Shown in pieces: positions 19,968-30,064 of a stretch of DNA of 64,000 nt. The DNA comes from Sphingomonas bacterium (GTDB lineage: Bacteria > Pseudomonadota > Alphaproteobacteria > Sphingomonadales > Sphingomonadaceae), in NCBI GenBank assembly GCA_030149245.1, contig JASBRX010000035.1, positions 1 through 64,000 of the forward strand, given 5' to 3'. The position numbers were made by a program, and so were the translations under genes. The first letter of the stretch is position 1. Every line of letters starts with the position of its first letter. The notes beneath the pieces are model-generated. The model had not been told where the DNA came from, did not search any database, and saw only the letters and a program-made list of their open reading frames with translations.

Positions 19968-21047
19968 ATGCAACGTCCAAAGCTCTCGGTCGTCGTGCCG
20001 TGCTACAATGAGGAAGGCTGTCTCGAACTGCTGCACGCCCGCGTGTCGGCGGCGGCGCGCGCGGCGGTCGGCGACGATTATGAAATCGTCCTGGTCAATG
20101 ACGGGTCGCGCGACGGCAGCTGGTCGGTGATGCAGCGGCTGTCGGCCAGCGACCCGCATCTGGTCGCGGTCAATCTGTCACGCAATCACGGGCATCAGCT
20201 CGCGCTGACCGCCGGGCTCGATCTGTGCGCGGGCGACGAGATTCTGGTGATCGATGCCGATCTTCAGGACCCGCCCGAACTGCTCTCTGACATGCGCGCG
20301 ACGATGCGCGAACAGGGTGCGGACGTGGTCTATGCCGTGCGTCGCAAGCGCGATGGCGAGACGTTCTTCAAGAAGGCGACGGCTGCGCTGTTCTATCGCA
20401 TGCTCGACCGGATCACCGACACGCCGATCCCGCTCGACACCGGCGATTTCCGCCTGATGAGCCGCCGCGCGCTCGACGCGTTCCTGTCGCTGCCCGAACA
20501 GGCACGCTTCATCCGCGGCATGGTCGCCTGGGTCGGCTTCCGCCAAGTGCCGTTCGTCTATGACCGGCATGAGCGGCACGCGGGCGAGACGAAGTATCCG
20601 CTGGCCAAGATGGTCCGCTTCGCGCTTGACGCGGTCACCGGCTTCTCGACCGCGCCGCTACGCTTCGCCAGCCATGTCGGCCTTGCGCTGACCGGCCTGT
20701 CGGTGCTGCTGTTCCTCTACATCGTGGTCGGCTGGCTGTTCGGCAATGCGGTGCAGGGCTGGACTTCGACCATGCTGGTGGTCGTGTTCCTCGGCGCGGT
20801 GCAGATGTTCGTGCTCGGCATGATCGGCGAGTATCTTGGCCGGCTCTATGTCGAATCGAAACGGCGCCCGCTCTACCTCGTCGCCGATGTCGCTGGGCCG
20901 GTAAAGGGCCATGCCTCGCTCGGCTATCGCTTCCGTGATTCGGGTGAGGTCACCGTGTCCCCGTTCGCGCCGCCCCGCGCCGATGCGGACGAACCCGTCC
21001 AGGCCAAGGCCCCCAAGCGCAAGCCAGAGCCGCCCACCTTGCTGTGA
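19968..21047 (+). CDS. Family 2 glycosyltransferase (polyprenyl-phosphate hexosyltransferase type)
   Basis: 'KLSVVVPCYNEEGCLELLHARV', 'VLVNDGSRDGSW', 'DADLQDPPELL', two C-terminal TM segments. Confidence 0.92.
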   Translation: MQRPKLSVVVPCYNEEGCLELLHARVSAAARAAVGDDYEIVLVNDGSRDGSWSVMQRLSASDPHLVAVNLSRNHGHQLALTAGLDLCAGDEILVIDADLQDPPELLSDMRATMREQGADVVYAVRRKRDGETFFKKATAALFYRMLDRITDTPIPLDTGDFRLMSRRALDAFLSLPEQARFIRGMVAWVGFRQVPFVYDRHERHAGETKYPLAKMVRFALDAVTGFSTAPLRFASHVGLALTGLSVLLFLYIVVGWLFGNAVQGWTSTMLVVVFLGAVQMFVLGMIGEYLGRLYVESKRRPLYLVADVAGPVKGHASLGYRFRDSGEVTVSPFAPPRADADEPVQAKAPKRKPEPPTLL

Positions 21048-22486
21048 GGGCCACGCTCGCCCTCATCGCGCTTGCGCTCGCCGCGCCGGTTCGGGCGCAG
21101 GATGCGCCGCCATTGCGCGATCGGGTCGTGGCGGAGTTCGCCAAGGCACCCGTTGGCGCGCGGTTCGGTCTGGTGGTTAGCGACGGCAATGGGCGTGAGA
21201 TCGTCGCGATCCGCCCAGACGAGCGATTCATCCCGGCGTCCAACACCAAGATCGTCACTACTGCCGCCGCTTGGTGGTCGATGCCCGACGCGATGACCGC
21301 GCCCGATGCGACCGGCGGTGCGGCGGTGCGGGTGGAGGGCAAGGATGTGATCCTCACCGGACGCGGCGACGCGCGGCTGTCGAGCGCGGCGGATTGCGTC
21401 ACCAACTGCCTGAGCCAGCTCGCCAACGCCATTGCCGCAGGCATCCGGCGCGTTCGCAACATTACCGGCGACGCGACCCTGTTCCCCGACGAGCGCTGGA
21501 GTTCGGGGATGAGCTGGAACAACATCCCGTCGCGCTCCGGCACCGCCAATTCGGCCCTGAGCCTCGATGACAATGAGCTGGTTGCGACGCTGACGCCGGG
21601 CACACCGGGCGCGACACCGAAGATCGATCATCTTGGCTATGTCACGATTGACAATCGTGTCGTCACCGTCCCGTCGGGCGGTAAGACCGATATCGGGTTC
21701 GATCGCCTGCCATTCGACCGCACGATCCGGGTCACCGGCACGATCGCCGCCGATGCACCGCCCCGGATACTGCGTTTCGGCATCGACGATCCGGCACACT
21801 ATGCCGCGTGGCGACTGGCGGCGCTGCTACGCGAGCGTGGGGTGAAGGTCGGCGGCACGGTGACTTCCCGCTACCGCACGCTCGATCCCGCGACCGACGA
21901 TTCAATCAAACGCACCGCCCCACCGCCCCGCCCACCCGAACCTACATGGCTCGCCGCGCTCACCCCGCCCCCGCTGGCGGACGATGTGAGCACGATCAAC
22001 AAGGTCAGCCAGAACCTGCACGCCGAACTGCTGCTGCGCCGCACCGGCCTGATCGATGGCACCGGATCGGTTGCCGATGGGCAACAGCGCGTCGCCGCGA
22101 TGTTCGTCGCCGCCGGGGTACCGCGCGCCGCATTCGACTTTTCCGACGGGTCGGGCATGTCGACCTATAACCGCATCGCCCCGCGCGGCATGGTGACGTT
22201 GCTCGACTGGATCGCGCGCCAGCCCTGGGGCGCGGCGTGGCGCGATACACTCCCCATAGGCGGCGTGGATGGCACGCTCGCCCGTCGGTTCAAGGGAACG
22301 GCGCTGGAAGGCCGCATCTTCGCCAAGACCGGATCGATCAACGCCACCAACGCGCTCGCCGGCTATATGCGCGCAAAGAGCGGGAAATTGCTCAGCTTCG
22401 CCGCCTATGCCAATGATGTGCCGGGGGATGCGTCGGGCACACCGATGATCGACGCGGCGCTGGTGGCAGTCGCCGACGCGAACTGA
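21044..22486 (+). CDS. dacB: D-alanyl-D-alanine carboxypeptidase/endopeptidase (PBP4)
   Basis: SxxK 'PASNTKIVTTAAA', SxN-like 'SVADGQQ...FDFSDGSGMSTYNR', KTG 'FAKTGSINATNALAGYM'; GTG start overlapping the upstream stop. Confidence 0.9.
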   Translation: MRATLALIALALAAPVRAQDAPPLRDRVVAEFAKAPVGARFGLVVSDGNGREIVAIRPDERFIPASNTKIVTTAAAWWSMPDAMTAPDATGGAAVRVEGKDVILTGRGDARLSSAADCVTNCLSQLANAIAAGIRRVRNITGDATLFPDERWSSGMSWNNIPSRSGTANSALSLDDNELVATLTPGTPGATPKIDHLGYVTIDNRVVTVPSGGKTDIGFDRLPFDRTIRVTGTIAADAPPRILRFGIDDPAHYAAWRLAALLRERGVKVGGTVTSRYRTLDPATDDSIKRTAPPPRPPEPTWLAALTPPPLADDVSTINKVSQNLHAELLLRRTGLIDGTGSVADGQQRVAAMFVAAGVPRAAFDFSDGSGMSTYNRIAPRGMVTLLDWIARQPWGAAWRDTLPIGGVDGTLARRFKGTALEGRIFAKTGSINATNALAGYMRAKSGKLLSFAAYANDVPGDASGTPMIDAALVAVADAN

Positions 22487-22516
22487 AGCCACGCCGCCCC
22501 GACCGGGGGAAAGGCC

Positions 22517-23617
22517 ATGCTGCTCGCCGCGATGATGCTGGTTCAGGACGCCGCCACGCTGGAGGCGGCGGGTCGCTATGCCGATGCCGAGCGCGCGCGG
22601 CGGACGCAATACGAACAAGCGCTGCGGCGCGGCGCTGGCACCGTGGCGACGGCGGACGCGGCGGAGAAGCTGGCGGACAATCTGGCGATGCAGTTGCGCC
22701 TTGCCGATGCCGAACCCTTTTATCGCCGCGCGTTCGAGATCCGGCTGGCAAAGCGCGGCGAGAAACATGGCGACACCGCGCGCAGCCTGCGACAACTCGC
22801 CTCGCTGGCGATGGCGCGGGGTGCATTGGGCGAGGCTGAGGCGCTCGCAAGACGGTCGCTCGACATCCAGCGCGGGCTGGCCCCGGCGGGCGGGATGGAA
22901 CTGGCCTGGGCGCTCAACACGCTCGCCGAAGTCCTCGCGGCACAGGGCAAGGCGTTCGACGCCGATCCGCTGTTCGCTGAGGCGGTGACGATCGCACGCG
23001 CGCAGGGCGATGCCGACCTCGCCATCCTGCTCAACAATCGCGGCAATAATTTCTACCGCATGGCCACCGCGACGGTGATTCCGCCGATGTTCCGGCGGCG
23101 CGCGGGCGCGACGCGTTCGGTGGTTGCGCCGACCGATCAGGACGCAAGCAACGGGCTCGACCCGCTGCGCAAGCGCGCCTTCCTCGCCCAAGGTCGCGAC
23201 CTGTTGAATGAGGCGATGCGGATGTTCGTTGCCGCGTCAGGGGCCGACCATCCCGATGTCGCCAATCTGCTCAACGGTCTCGCCGCCAATTACCGCGCCG
23301 ACGGGAAGCCGGTCGAGGCCGAAGCGCGCTACCGTGAGGCGCTGGCGATCAAGGCGCGCTTCCTGCCGCCCGACAATCGCGACCGGATCGTCGGCGAGTG
23401 GAGTCTCGGCGACCTGCTCGCCACCCGACCGGGACGCGAGGCGGAGGCGCGGACGCGACTACGCGCGGCGATGGGCGGGGCGATGGCATCACAGACGCGC
23501 TTCCGCACCTTCGACGCGGCGGCGAGCAGTGAGCTGCGCAGCTATGCTCCGGTCTTCGCGACCAGCATCCGCGTGGCGTGGCGTTTGTCGGCTACTTCGG
23601 CTGCGCCAGCACGATGA
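22517..23617 (+). CDS. Tetratricopeptide repeat protein
   Basis: Repeated TPR-like helices (AEPFYRRAFEIRLAKRGEKHGDTARSLRQLASLAMARGALGEAEALARRSLDIQ...). Confidence 0.82.
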   Translation: MLLAAMMLVQDAATLEAAGRYADAERARRTQYEQALRRGAGTVATADAAEKLADNLAMQLRLADAEPFYRRAFEIRLAKRGEKHGDTARSLRQLASLAMARGALGEAEALARRSLDIQRGLAPAGGMELAWALNTLAEVLAAQGKAFDADPLFAEAVTIARAQGDADLAILLNNRGNNFYRMATATVIPPMFRRRAGATRSVVAPTDQDASNGLDPLRKRAFLAQGRDLLNEAMRMFVAASGADHPDVANLLNGLAANYRADGKPVEAEARYREALAIKARFLPPDNRDRIVGEWSLGDLLATRPGREAEARTRLRAAMGGAMASQTRFRTFDAAASSELRSYAPVFATSIRVAWRLSATSAAPAR

Positions 23618-24320
23618 TCGAAAGGCCGGGCGGCATCGGCACGCGGCCGAGCAAATGGCGTTCCAGCCCGAAAATCTTCTCGAACGCCCAGTTGAGCGGC
23701 CCGGGCGGCGGCGAATCGTCGCTGTCGTCCTTGCCGGTCAGCTTGCCCGCGAGACGCGCGGCGACTGCAGCGGGGAACAGCAGCGAGTTGAACCAGCGCA
23801 GCTTGCGCCATTTGAGCCCAGCCTTGTCCAGAGCCGCGGTCAGGCTCGCCTTGGAGTAGCGGCGCTTGTGGTGGTTCACCACGTCGTGCGCGCTCCACAT
23901 CCATTGATGCGCGGGCACGGTAATCAGGATCGTCCCGCCCGGCTTCAGCCGCTTCGCCATCCCGGCGAGTGCCGCAACATCGTCCTCGACATGCTCGACC
24001 ACATCGAGCACCGCGATCAGGTCATATTGCCCCTCGGCGACGCCACTCAGTTCGGGCAGCGGCGCGGTGCCGACCTCCTTGCCCAGCCGCGCGCTGGCGA
24101 CGGTGCGCGCGGCTTCGTCGATCTCGATCGCGTCGACCTGCCCGAATGCGCCGAGCATCGGCAGGTTGTGGCCGGTGCCGCAGCCGATCTCCAGGATCCG
24201 GGCGTCCTTTGGCGGCTGAACATAGCGCGCGATATAATCGGCGAGGATGTCGCGGCGCGCCACATACCACCAATGGGTGGAATCATGCTCGGCCATGCGG
24301 TCGTAAACGATGCGGTCCAT
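23592..24320 (-). CDS. Class I SAM-dependent methyltransferase
   Basis: MDRIVYDRMAEHDSTHWWYVARRDILADYIARYV...ARILEIGCGTGHNLPMLGAFG; ORF reads further upstream but overlaps GtrA. Confidence 0.88.
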   Translation of the reverse strand: MDRIVYDRMAEHDSTHWWYVARRDILADYIARYVQPPKDARILEIGCGTGHNLPMLGAFGQVDAIEIDEAARTVASARLGKEVGTAPLPELSGVAEGQYDLIAVLDVVEHVEDDVAALAGMAKRLKPGGTILITVPAHQWMWSAHDVVNHHKRRYSKASLTAALDKAGLKWRKLRWFNSLLFPAAVAARLAGKLTGKDDSDDSPPPGPLNWAFEKIFGLERHLLGRVPMPPGLSIIVLAQPK

Positions 24321-24321
24321 A

Positions 24322-24750
24322 TCAGCGGAATACCAGCCAGCGATTGAGGATGAAGGTAAAAATGGTGGCGAGGCCGACGGCGGGCAGCAGCGGCACCCAG
24401 CCGGGATAGCCGAGCACGGCCGTGCCGAGCCAGGTGATAATCGCGTTGAGCGCAACGCCCGATCCCTGCACCGCCACGAACTGCACCTTCTGCCGCGGGC
24501 CGGGGTCACGCGTGCCATGCCCTTTGAAGCTCCAGCGGCTGTGCAGGAAATAGCCCGCCGTGACCGCAACGGCAAAGGCGAACGGCACGGCGTACACGGC
24601 ATCCTTGCGCGCGAAGACCCAGAAGGTCAGCGGCAGATAGACGGCCGAATAGATCACGGTGGAAATGCCCCCCGCGATCCCGAAACGGATCAGCTGGCCG
24701 AGCACCCCGCTCCGCCGCAAATCGTCCAGTCGATGATTGAGTGAAGCCAC
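24322..24750 (-). CDS. GtrA family membrane protein
   Basis: 'QLIRFGIAGGISTVIYSAVYLPLTFW...AGYFLHSRWSFKGHG...TFILNRWLVF'. Confidence 0.9.
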   Translation of the reverse strand: MASLNHRLDDLRRSGVLGQLIRFGIAGGISTVIYSAVYLPLTFWVFARKDAVYAVPFAFAVAVTAGYFLHSRWSFKGHGTRDPGPRQKVQFVAVQGSGVALNAIITWLGTAVLGYPGWVPLLPAVGLATIFTFILNRWLVFR

Positions 24751-24821
24751 GCCCGCCTTGCCCTGAAGTCGCGCGCCGCCCTAATGCTCGCGCTGCAGAA
24801 GGGGAAGCGGTTTTGAGTTCG

Positions 24822-26618
24822 ATGCGATTCGCGGGGTTCGACCTCGAACGGGAACTGCGGACGCGCTGGGTGCGCTGGACCCTGCTCATCTGGGCGGCGA
24901 TCGCCATCTGGTATCTCTGGTACCGCTGGGGGCCGATCAACGGCCTCGCGCTCAGCGACACCGACGACAATATGCGGATGATGCAGGTGCGCGGCCTGCT
25001 CGCAGGGCAGGATTGGTACGACCTGCGCCAATATCGGCTGAGCCCGCCCGGCGGCCTCGACATCCACTGGTCGCGGCTGGTCGACCTGCCGATCGCGGGG
25101 CTGATCCTGTTGTTCCAGCCGTTCGTCGGCACCGCGATGGCCGAGCGGCTGGCGGCGGGAATTGCGCCGTTGGTTCCGCTCGCTGTGACAATGCTGGCGA
25201 TGGGCGCAGCTTTGCGCCGCCTGATCGCGCCCGTCGCCTGGCCGCTCGCCATCCTGATCCTGCTGGGGTGCACCGCCACGATGGCGCAGTTCGTGCCGCT
25301 GCGGATCGACCATCATGGCTGGCAGCTCGCCTTCCTCGCTCTCGCCGTCATGGGCATCGCGGATCCGCAGCGCACGCGCGGAGGGCTCACCGTCGGGCTT
25401 GCCAGCGCCGGGTCGCTGACCATCGGGCTTGAGCTGCTGCCCTTCTGCGCCATGGCCGGGGCGATCGTCGCGCTGCGCTGGGTGTGGGACCGTGACGAAA
25501 TGCCGCGGATGCGCGCCTATGGGCTGAGCCTGGCGGGTGGAATCAGCGCGGGGTTCGCGCTGTTCGCGTCCAATGCCAATTACGCGATGCGCTGCGACGC
25601 GCTGACCCCGGTGTGGCTGTCGGTGATGGTGACAGCCGGCGCGCTGGTGGTGGTGCTGAGCCTGCTCAACCCCGCCAGCCGTCTGGTCCGTCTGGGCGCG
25701 GCGGCGGCTGCGGGAGGGATCGTCGTCGGCGGCTTTGCCGGGCTGTTCCCGCAATGCCTGCAACGCCCCGAAGGCGTGTCGGACGAGCTCGCCAACACCT
25801 GGCTCAACAATGTCCGCGAAGCGCGGCCGATCTACCGGCACAGCTTCGGCATGGCGTTTCCGATGGCGGTGCTACCAGTGATCGGGATCATCGGCGCGGG
25901 GTTCGCGGCGTGGCGCGCAAAGACCGCCGACACCCTCGTCGCCTGGGTCGCGATCGGGTTGTTCACGGCGTTCGCCGGGGCGATGCTGCTGTGGCAAGTC
26001 CGGGTGGGGCCGGCGGCACAGCTGCTGGCGGTGCCCGGCGCGGCATGGCTGGCCTGGACGATCGTGCCCTGGTTCCTGGGCCAGCGCTGGATGCTGGTGC
26101 GGGTGTTCGGATCGGTGTTGGCGTTTCTGCTGGTGTCGGGGCTGTTCGCCGGGTTCGTGGTCAAATATCTGCCCGTCAACGACCCGCCGTCCAAATATCG
26201 CAGCACGGTGAGCCGGGCCAATAGCCGGTGCATGAGCGGGGCAGGCATGCGGATGCTCGACCGCGCGCTGCCGCCATCGACGCTGTTCACCCATGTCGAC
26301 CTTGGCCCGCGCCTGATCGTGATGACGCGACACAAGGGGATTGCCGGGCCGTATCACCGCAACGAACGCGCGATCCTCGACGTGCACCATGCCTTCACCG
26401 GTAAGCCCGAAGCGTTCCGCGGGATCGCGCAGCGCTATGGCGCGCAATATCTGCTGGTGTGCCCGAACATGGCCGAGACCACCGTCTATCGCGCGCGGGA
26501 GAAAAACGGCTTCTACGGTCAACTCGCCAAGGGCAAGGTGCCGGCCTGGCTGGAGCCGGTGCCGCTGCCCAAGGGCGCACCCTACCGGCTGTGGCGAATC
26601 CGGTACGCGCCGCGCTAG
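24822..26618 (+). CDS. Polytopic membrane protein, GT-C/oligosaccharyltransferase-like
   Basis: Multi-TM; N-terminal 'LSDTDDNMRMMQVRGLLAGQDWYDLRQYRLSPPGGLDIHWSRLVDLPIAG' resembles GT-C catalytic loop. Confidence 0.72.
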   Translation: MRFAGFDLERELRTRWVRWTLLIWAAIAIWYLWYRWGPINGLALSDTDDNMRMMQVRGLLAGQDWYDLRQYRLSPPGGLDIHWSRLVDLPIAGLILLFQPFVGTAMAERLAAGIAPLVPLAVTMLAMGAALRRLIAPVAWPLAILILLGCTATMAQFVPLRIDHHGWQLAFLALAVMGIADPQRTRGGLTVGLASAGSLTIGLELLPFCAMAGAIVALRWVWDRDEMPRMRAYGLSLAGGISAGFALFASNANYAMRCDALTPVWLSVMVTAGALVVVLSLLNPASRLVRLGAAAAAGGIVVGGFAGLFPQCLQRPEGVSDELANTWLNNVREARPIYRHSFGMAFPMAVLPVIGIIGAGFAAWRAKTADTLVAWVAIGLFTAFAGAMLLWQVRVGPAAQLLAVPGAAWLAWTIVPWFLGQRWMLVRVFGSVLAFLLVSGLFAGFVVKYLPVNDPPSKYRSTVSRANSRCMSGAGMRMLDRALPPSTLFTHVDLGPRLIVMTRHKGIAGPYHRNERAILDVHHAFTGKPEAFRGIAQRYGAQYLLVCPNMAETTVYRAREKNGFYGQLAKGKVPAWLEPVPLPKGAPYRLWRIRYAPR

Positions 26619-27238
26619 ACCCCGAAGCTCTGCTTCACCCCGTCGATCACGAACTGGATCGCCAGCGCGGCGAGCAGCACGCCGAGCAAGCGGGTGATGA
26701 CCGATTCGATCTTCGCCCCCAGCACGCGCATCAGCGGCCCGGCGGCGAGCAACGCGCCGAGGGTCAGCACCAGCACCAGCGCGAGCGCACCGAACACCGC
26801 CGCCGTCTCGCCCGGCCCGTCGGCGCGTGAGACGAGCAGCATGATCGTCGCGATCGATCCGGGCCCCGCGATCATCGGCATCGCCATCGGGAAGACCGAA
26901 ACATCCTCGACCGTCGGCGCCTGCATCACCTTTTCGGCGCGGTCCTCGCGCCGCTCCTGACGCTTCTCGAACACCATTTCGAGCGCGATGATGAACAGCA
27001 TGATCCCGCCCGCGATGCGAAATGCGCTGAGGCTGATGCCGAGCGTGCGCAGCAACGCTTCGCCGACCAGCGCGAACACCAGCAGGATCGCGGTCGCGAT
27101 CATCACCGCGCGCATCGCCATCGCCCGCTGCTGCGTCGGCCGCGCGCCCTTGGTCAGTCCGGCATAGATCGGCGCGCAACCCGGCGGGTCGATCACCACG
27201 AAGAGCATCGCGAAGGCGGACAGGAACAGCTCGATCAT
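26615..27238 (-). CDS. MarC family integral membrane protein
   Basis: MIELFLSAFAMLFVVIDPPGCAPIYAGLT...IAGPGSIATIMLL. Confidence 0.9.
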   Translation of the reverse strand: MIELFLSAFAMLFVVIDPPGCAPIYAGLTKGARPTQQRAMAMRAVMIATAILLVFALVGEALLRTLGISLSAFRIAGGIMLFIIALEMVFEKRQERREDRAEKVMQAPTVEDVSVFPMAMPMIAGPGSIATIMLLVSRADGPGETAAVFGALALVLVLTLGALLAAGPLMRVLGAKIESVITRLLGVLLAALAIQFVIDGVKQSFGV

Positions 27239-27242
27239 TGCT

Positions 27243-28355
27243 TCAGCTACCCCGCCGCGGTGGTTTAAGTCCAGCATCCTGCGGGGTTCGGGTCGCACCG
27301 GCCAATGCCCAGTTCGCACGCACCAGGCCGATGAACGCGGGACGGCGCGAGCGCATCTCGCGCTCGGCTCCACCGTCGAACTTCTCGAATGCGGCAACGG
27401 CGCGCTGTGCCGACGCCGTTCCGATCCGATAATAGGTGCGCGCCTCGGCCCATTTCCGCTGCCCTGCCAGCGCGTCGGCCAGATCGGCATGGGCATGGTA
27501 CCACATGTTCGAATCGGGCACATATTGCGCAACCCGCATTCGCAGCACTTCGCGCTGAACCTGCTCCATCTCCGCGAACTTTCCCTGCCGCCGCAGGTTA
27601 TAGGCCAGGCTGCTGCGATGCGACTGGCGGTCAAACGCGGCCGAGGCGCCGACCCCGCTGTCGGCGAGCAGGACGAGCTTGCGGCGATAACGTTCGGCGA
27701 GGTCGTAAAGCCGATATTTTTCGAGATTGAGCGCCAGCGCGCTGAGATTATAGGCCAGCGTCCCGCCGCTATCGAGTTCGGGGCAGCGTTCGATCAGGCG
27801 GATCGAGCGATGCAACAGGGTGGCGCCGCGCGACGCTTCTGTGGGGTGCCGATAGATGAGGTGGCGACCGAGATCGCCATAGGCAACGCCTGCAGCGACG
27901 CTGTCCGGGCCATGTTTGGAAACCGCCGCGAGCACCGCGAGCTGGTACATTTCCTTTGCGCGCTGATTGTCGTCGCCGGTACTATAGCTGGAGGCCCGGT
28001 CGGCAAAGCGCCGCCAGCGCGCATTCGCCCGCGCCAGGCTCTTGCTTTTGTAATCGATGCCGAAGCTGTCATAGACCTTGCCGGCATAGGCCCCCAATGT
28101 CTGGTCGCCCGCACTATAGGCTTGGCTGCTGAGCGTTACCCACAGAGTGGCGCATGGACGCTCGTCCGTCGGGTTCGCCTCGCGGCAGCGGGCGAGCGCG
28201 GCCTGCGCCAGGCTGAGCGCCTTGCGATATTCGCCGGCGAGCGACGCGTCATAGATTTCCCGCGGCACCTCCCAGCGTTCCGGTTCTTGCGCGGCCGCGG
28301 TCGCCGCGCCCGCCAGCGCCAGCACGGCCAACACCCGGAACGCTGCGCGCCGCAC
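27243..28355 (-). CDS. Secreted tetratricopeptide-like hypothetical protein
   Basis: Signal peptide VRRAAFRVLAVLALAGAATAAAQ; helical repeats; GTG start 28355 lies just behind galE stop. Confidence 0.7.
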   Translation of the reverse strand: MRRAAFRVLAVLALAGAATAAAQEPERWEVPREIYDASLAGEYRKALSLAQAALARCREANPTDERPCATLWVTLSSQAYSAGDQTLGAYAGKVYDSFGIDYKSKSLARANARWRRFADRASSYSTGDDNQRAKEMYQLAVLAAVSKHGPDSVAAGVAYGDLGRHLIYRHPTEASRGATLLHRSIRLIERCPELDSGGTLAYNLSALALNLEKYRLYDLAERYRRKLVLLADSGVGASAAFDRQSHRSSLAYNLRRQGKFAEMEQVQREVLRMRVAQYVPDSNMWYHAHADLADALAGQRKWAEARTYYRIGTASAQRAVAAFEKFDGGAEREMRSRRPAFIGLVRANWALAGATRTPQDAGLKPPRRGS

Positions 28356-28359
28356 CGCG

Positions 28360-29355
28360 CTACCCGCGCTCTGCCAGTTTGCGCTCCCAGGCGAGGGCAT
28401 CGCGGACGATGCGCTCAAGATCGTCATATTGCGGCCGCCACGGCAGCGCCGCCAGGATCGCGCGATTGTCCGACACCAGTTCGTCAGGATCGCCCGCACG
28501 GCGTCCTTCCAGCCTGCGCTCGATCGTGACGTTGGTGACGCGATCGACCGCGTCGAGCACTTCGAGCACCGAATAACCCCGGCCATAGCCGGCGTTGAGC
28601 GTGTGGCTCGCGCCCGGATCGGCGATCAGCAGGTCGAGCGCGTGGACATGCGCGGCGGCGAGATCGCTGACATGAATATAGTCGCGCACCCCGGTGCCGT
28701 CGGGCGTCGCAAAGTCGGTGCCGAACACCGAAACGCCGTCGCGCTTGCCGGTCGCGGCCTCGACCGCGACCTTGATCAGGTGCGTCGCGCCCGCCGTGCT
28801 CTGGCCGCTGCGGCCCTGCGGATCGGCGCCGGCGACGTTGAAATAGCGCAGCGCGCAATAGTTGATCGGGTGGGCGGCGGCGACGTCCTTCAGCATGATC
28901 TCGGTCATCAGCTTGGACATGCCATAGGGGTTGATCGGCTGCTTCGGGGCATCCTCGCGCACCGGAACAACCTCAGGAATTCCGTAGGTTGCGGCGGTGG
29001 AGGAGAAGATGAAGTGCTTCACGCCTTCCGCAACCGCGCTCTCGATCAGGCTGCGGCTGGCGGCGGTGTTGTTGCGGTAATATTTGAGGGGGTCGCTGAC
29101 CGATTCCGGCACCACCACGGACCCAGCGAAGTGCATGATCGCGGTCACCTGATGCTCGCGGAGCGCGGCGCGGACCTTGTCCTCATCGGCGATATTGGCG
29201 ACGATTAGCGCTGCACGCGGGTCAACCGCCCAGTCGAAACCCGTGACCAGATTGTCCAGAACGACGACGCGCCAGCCCGCATCGAGCAGCGCGAGCACCG
29301 CATGGCTGCCGATATAGCCCGCCCCGCCCGTCACCATCACCGTGCCGTCGCGCAT
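28360..29355 (-). CDS. galE: UDP-glucose 4-epimerase
   Basis: 'VMVTGGAGYIGSHAVLALLDAGWRVVVLDNLVTG', YGMSK active site, 331 aa. Confidence 0.95.
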   Translation of the reverse strand: MRDGTVMVTGGAGYIGSHAVLALLDAGWRVVVLDNLVTGFDWAVDPRAALIVANIADEDKVRAALREHQVTAIMHFAGSVVVPESVSDPLKYYRNNTAASRSLIESAVAEGVKHFIFSSTAATYGIPEVVPVREDAPKQPINPYGMSKLMTEIMLKDVAAAHPINYCALRYFNVAGADPQGRSGQSTAGATHLIKVAVEAATGKRDGVSVFGTDFATPDGTGVRDYIHVSDLAAAHVHALDLLIADPGASHTLNAGYGRGYSVLEVLDAVDRVTNVTIERRLEGRRAGDPDELVSDNRAILAALPWRPQYDDLERIVRDALAWERKLAERG

Positions 29356-29417
29356 TCCCGTCGATCCCCCTAGTTAGCCGTGCCGCTCAACCCCATCTTG
29401 CCGTTCGTAGCAAGGAG

Positions 29418-29972
29418 TTGAAGCGCATGACTACCGAAACCGCAATCCTCGCGGGTGGTTGCTTCTGGTGTGTGGAAGCGGTGTTCAAGGACCTGATCGG
29501 GGTCGAGACGGTCGAAAGCGGCTATATCGGCGGGCATGTCGACAACCCGACCTACAAGGCGGTGTGCGGCGGCGATACCGGCCATGCCGAAGCGCTGAAG
29601 GTGACGTTCGACCCGACGCAGATCCGCTATGACGACCTGCTCGACATTTTCTTTGCGACGCATGATCCGACGACGCTGAACCGTCAGGGCGGCGATGTCG
29701 GGACGCAGTACCGCTCGGCGATCTTCCCGCAGTCGCCCGAACAGGAAGCGGCGGCGCGCGCGGGGATCGAACGCAATGCCAGCGAATGGCCCGCGCCGAT
29801 CGTCACCACCATCGAACATGCCGACACCTGGTGGCCGGCCGAGGAGTATCACCAGAATTACTGGGAAGGCGAAGGCCAGCGGAACCCGTACTGCCTGGGC
29901 GTCATCCCGCCCAAGCTTAACAAGCTGCGCAAGAGCTTTGCCGAGCGGCTGAAGGCGAAAGCGGGGGCATGA
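29418..29972 (+). CDS. msrA: Peptide-methionine (S)-S-oxide reductase
   Basis: 'AILAGGCFWCVEAVFKDLIGVETVESGYIGG' with GCFWC active-site motif; 'EEYHQNYW'. Confidence 0.96.
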   Translation: MKRMTTETAILAGGCFWCVEAVFKDLIGVETVESGYIGGHVDNPTYKAVCGGDTGHAEALKVTFDPTQIRYDDLLDIFFATHDPTTLNRQGGDVGTQYRSAIFPQSPEQEAAARAGIERNASEWPAPIVTTIEHADTWWPAEEYHQNYWEGEGQRNPYCLGVIPPKLNKLRKSFAERLKAKAGA

Positions 29973-29977
29973 GCCCA

Positions 29978-30059
29978 TCGCCACCCCGGGCCTGACCCGG
30001 GGCCCAGCTGCCTTGGCCGGTCGAAGAAGCGGGGCTCCGGGTCAAGCCCGGGGTGACGA
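29978..30059. repeat. Palindromic intergenic repeat family B, copy 2 (convergent gap)
   Basis: tcgccaccccgggcctgacccggggcccagct ... gcggggctccgggtcaagcccggggtgacga. Confidence 0.8.
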
Positions 30060-30064
30060 TTAGG

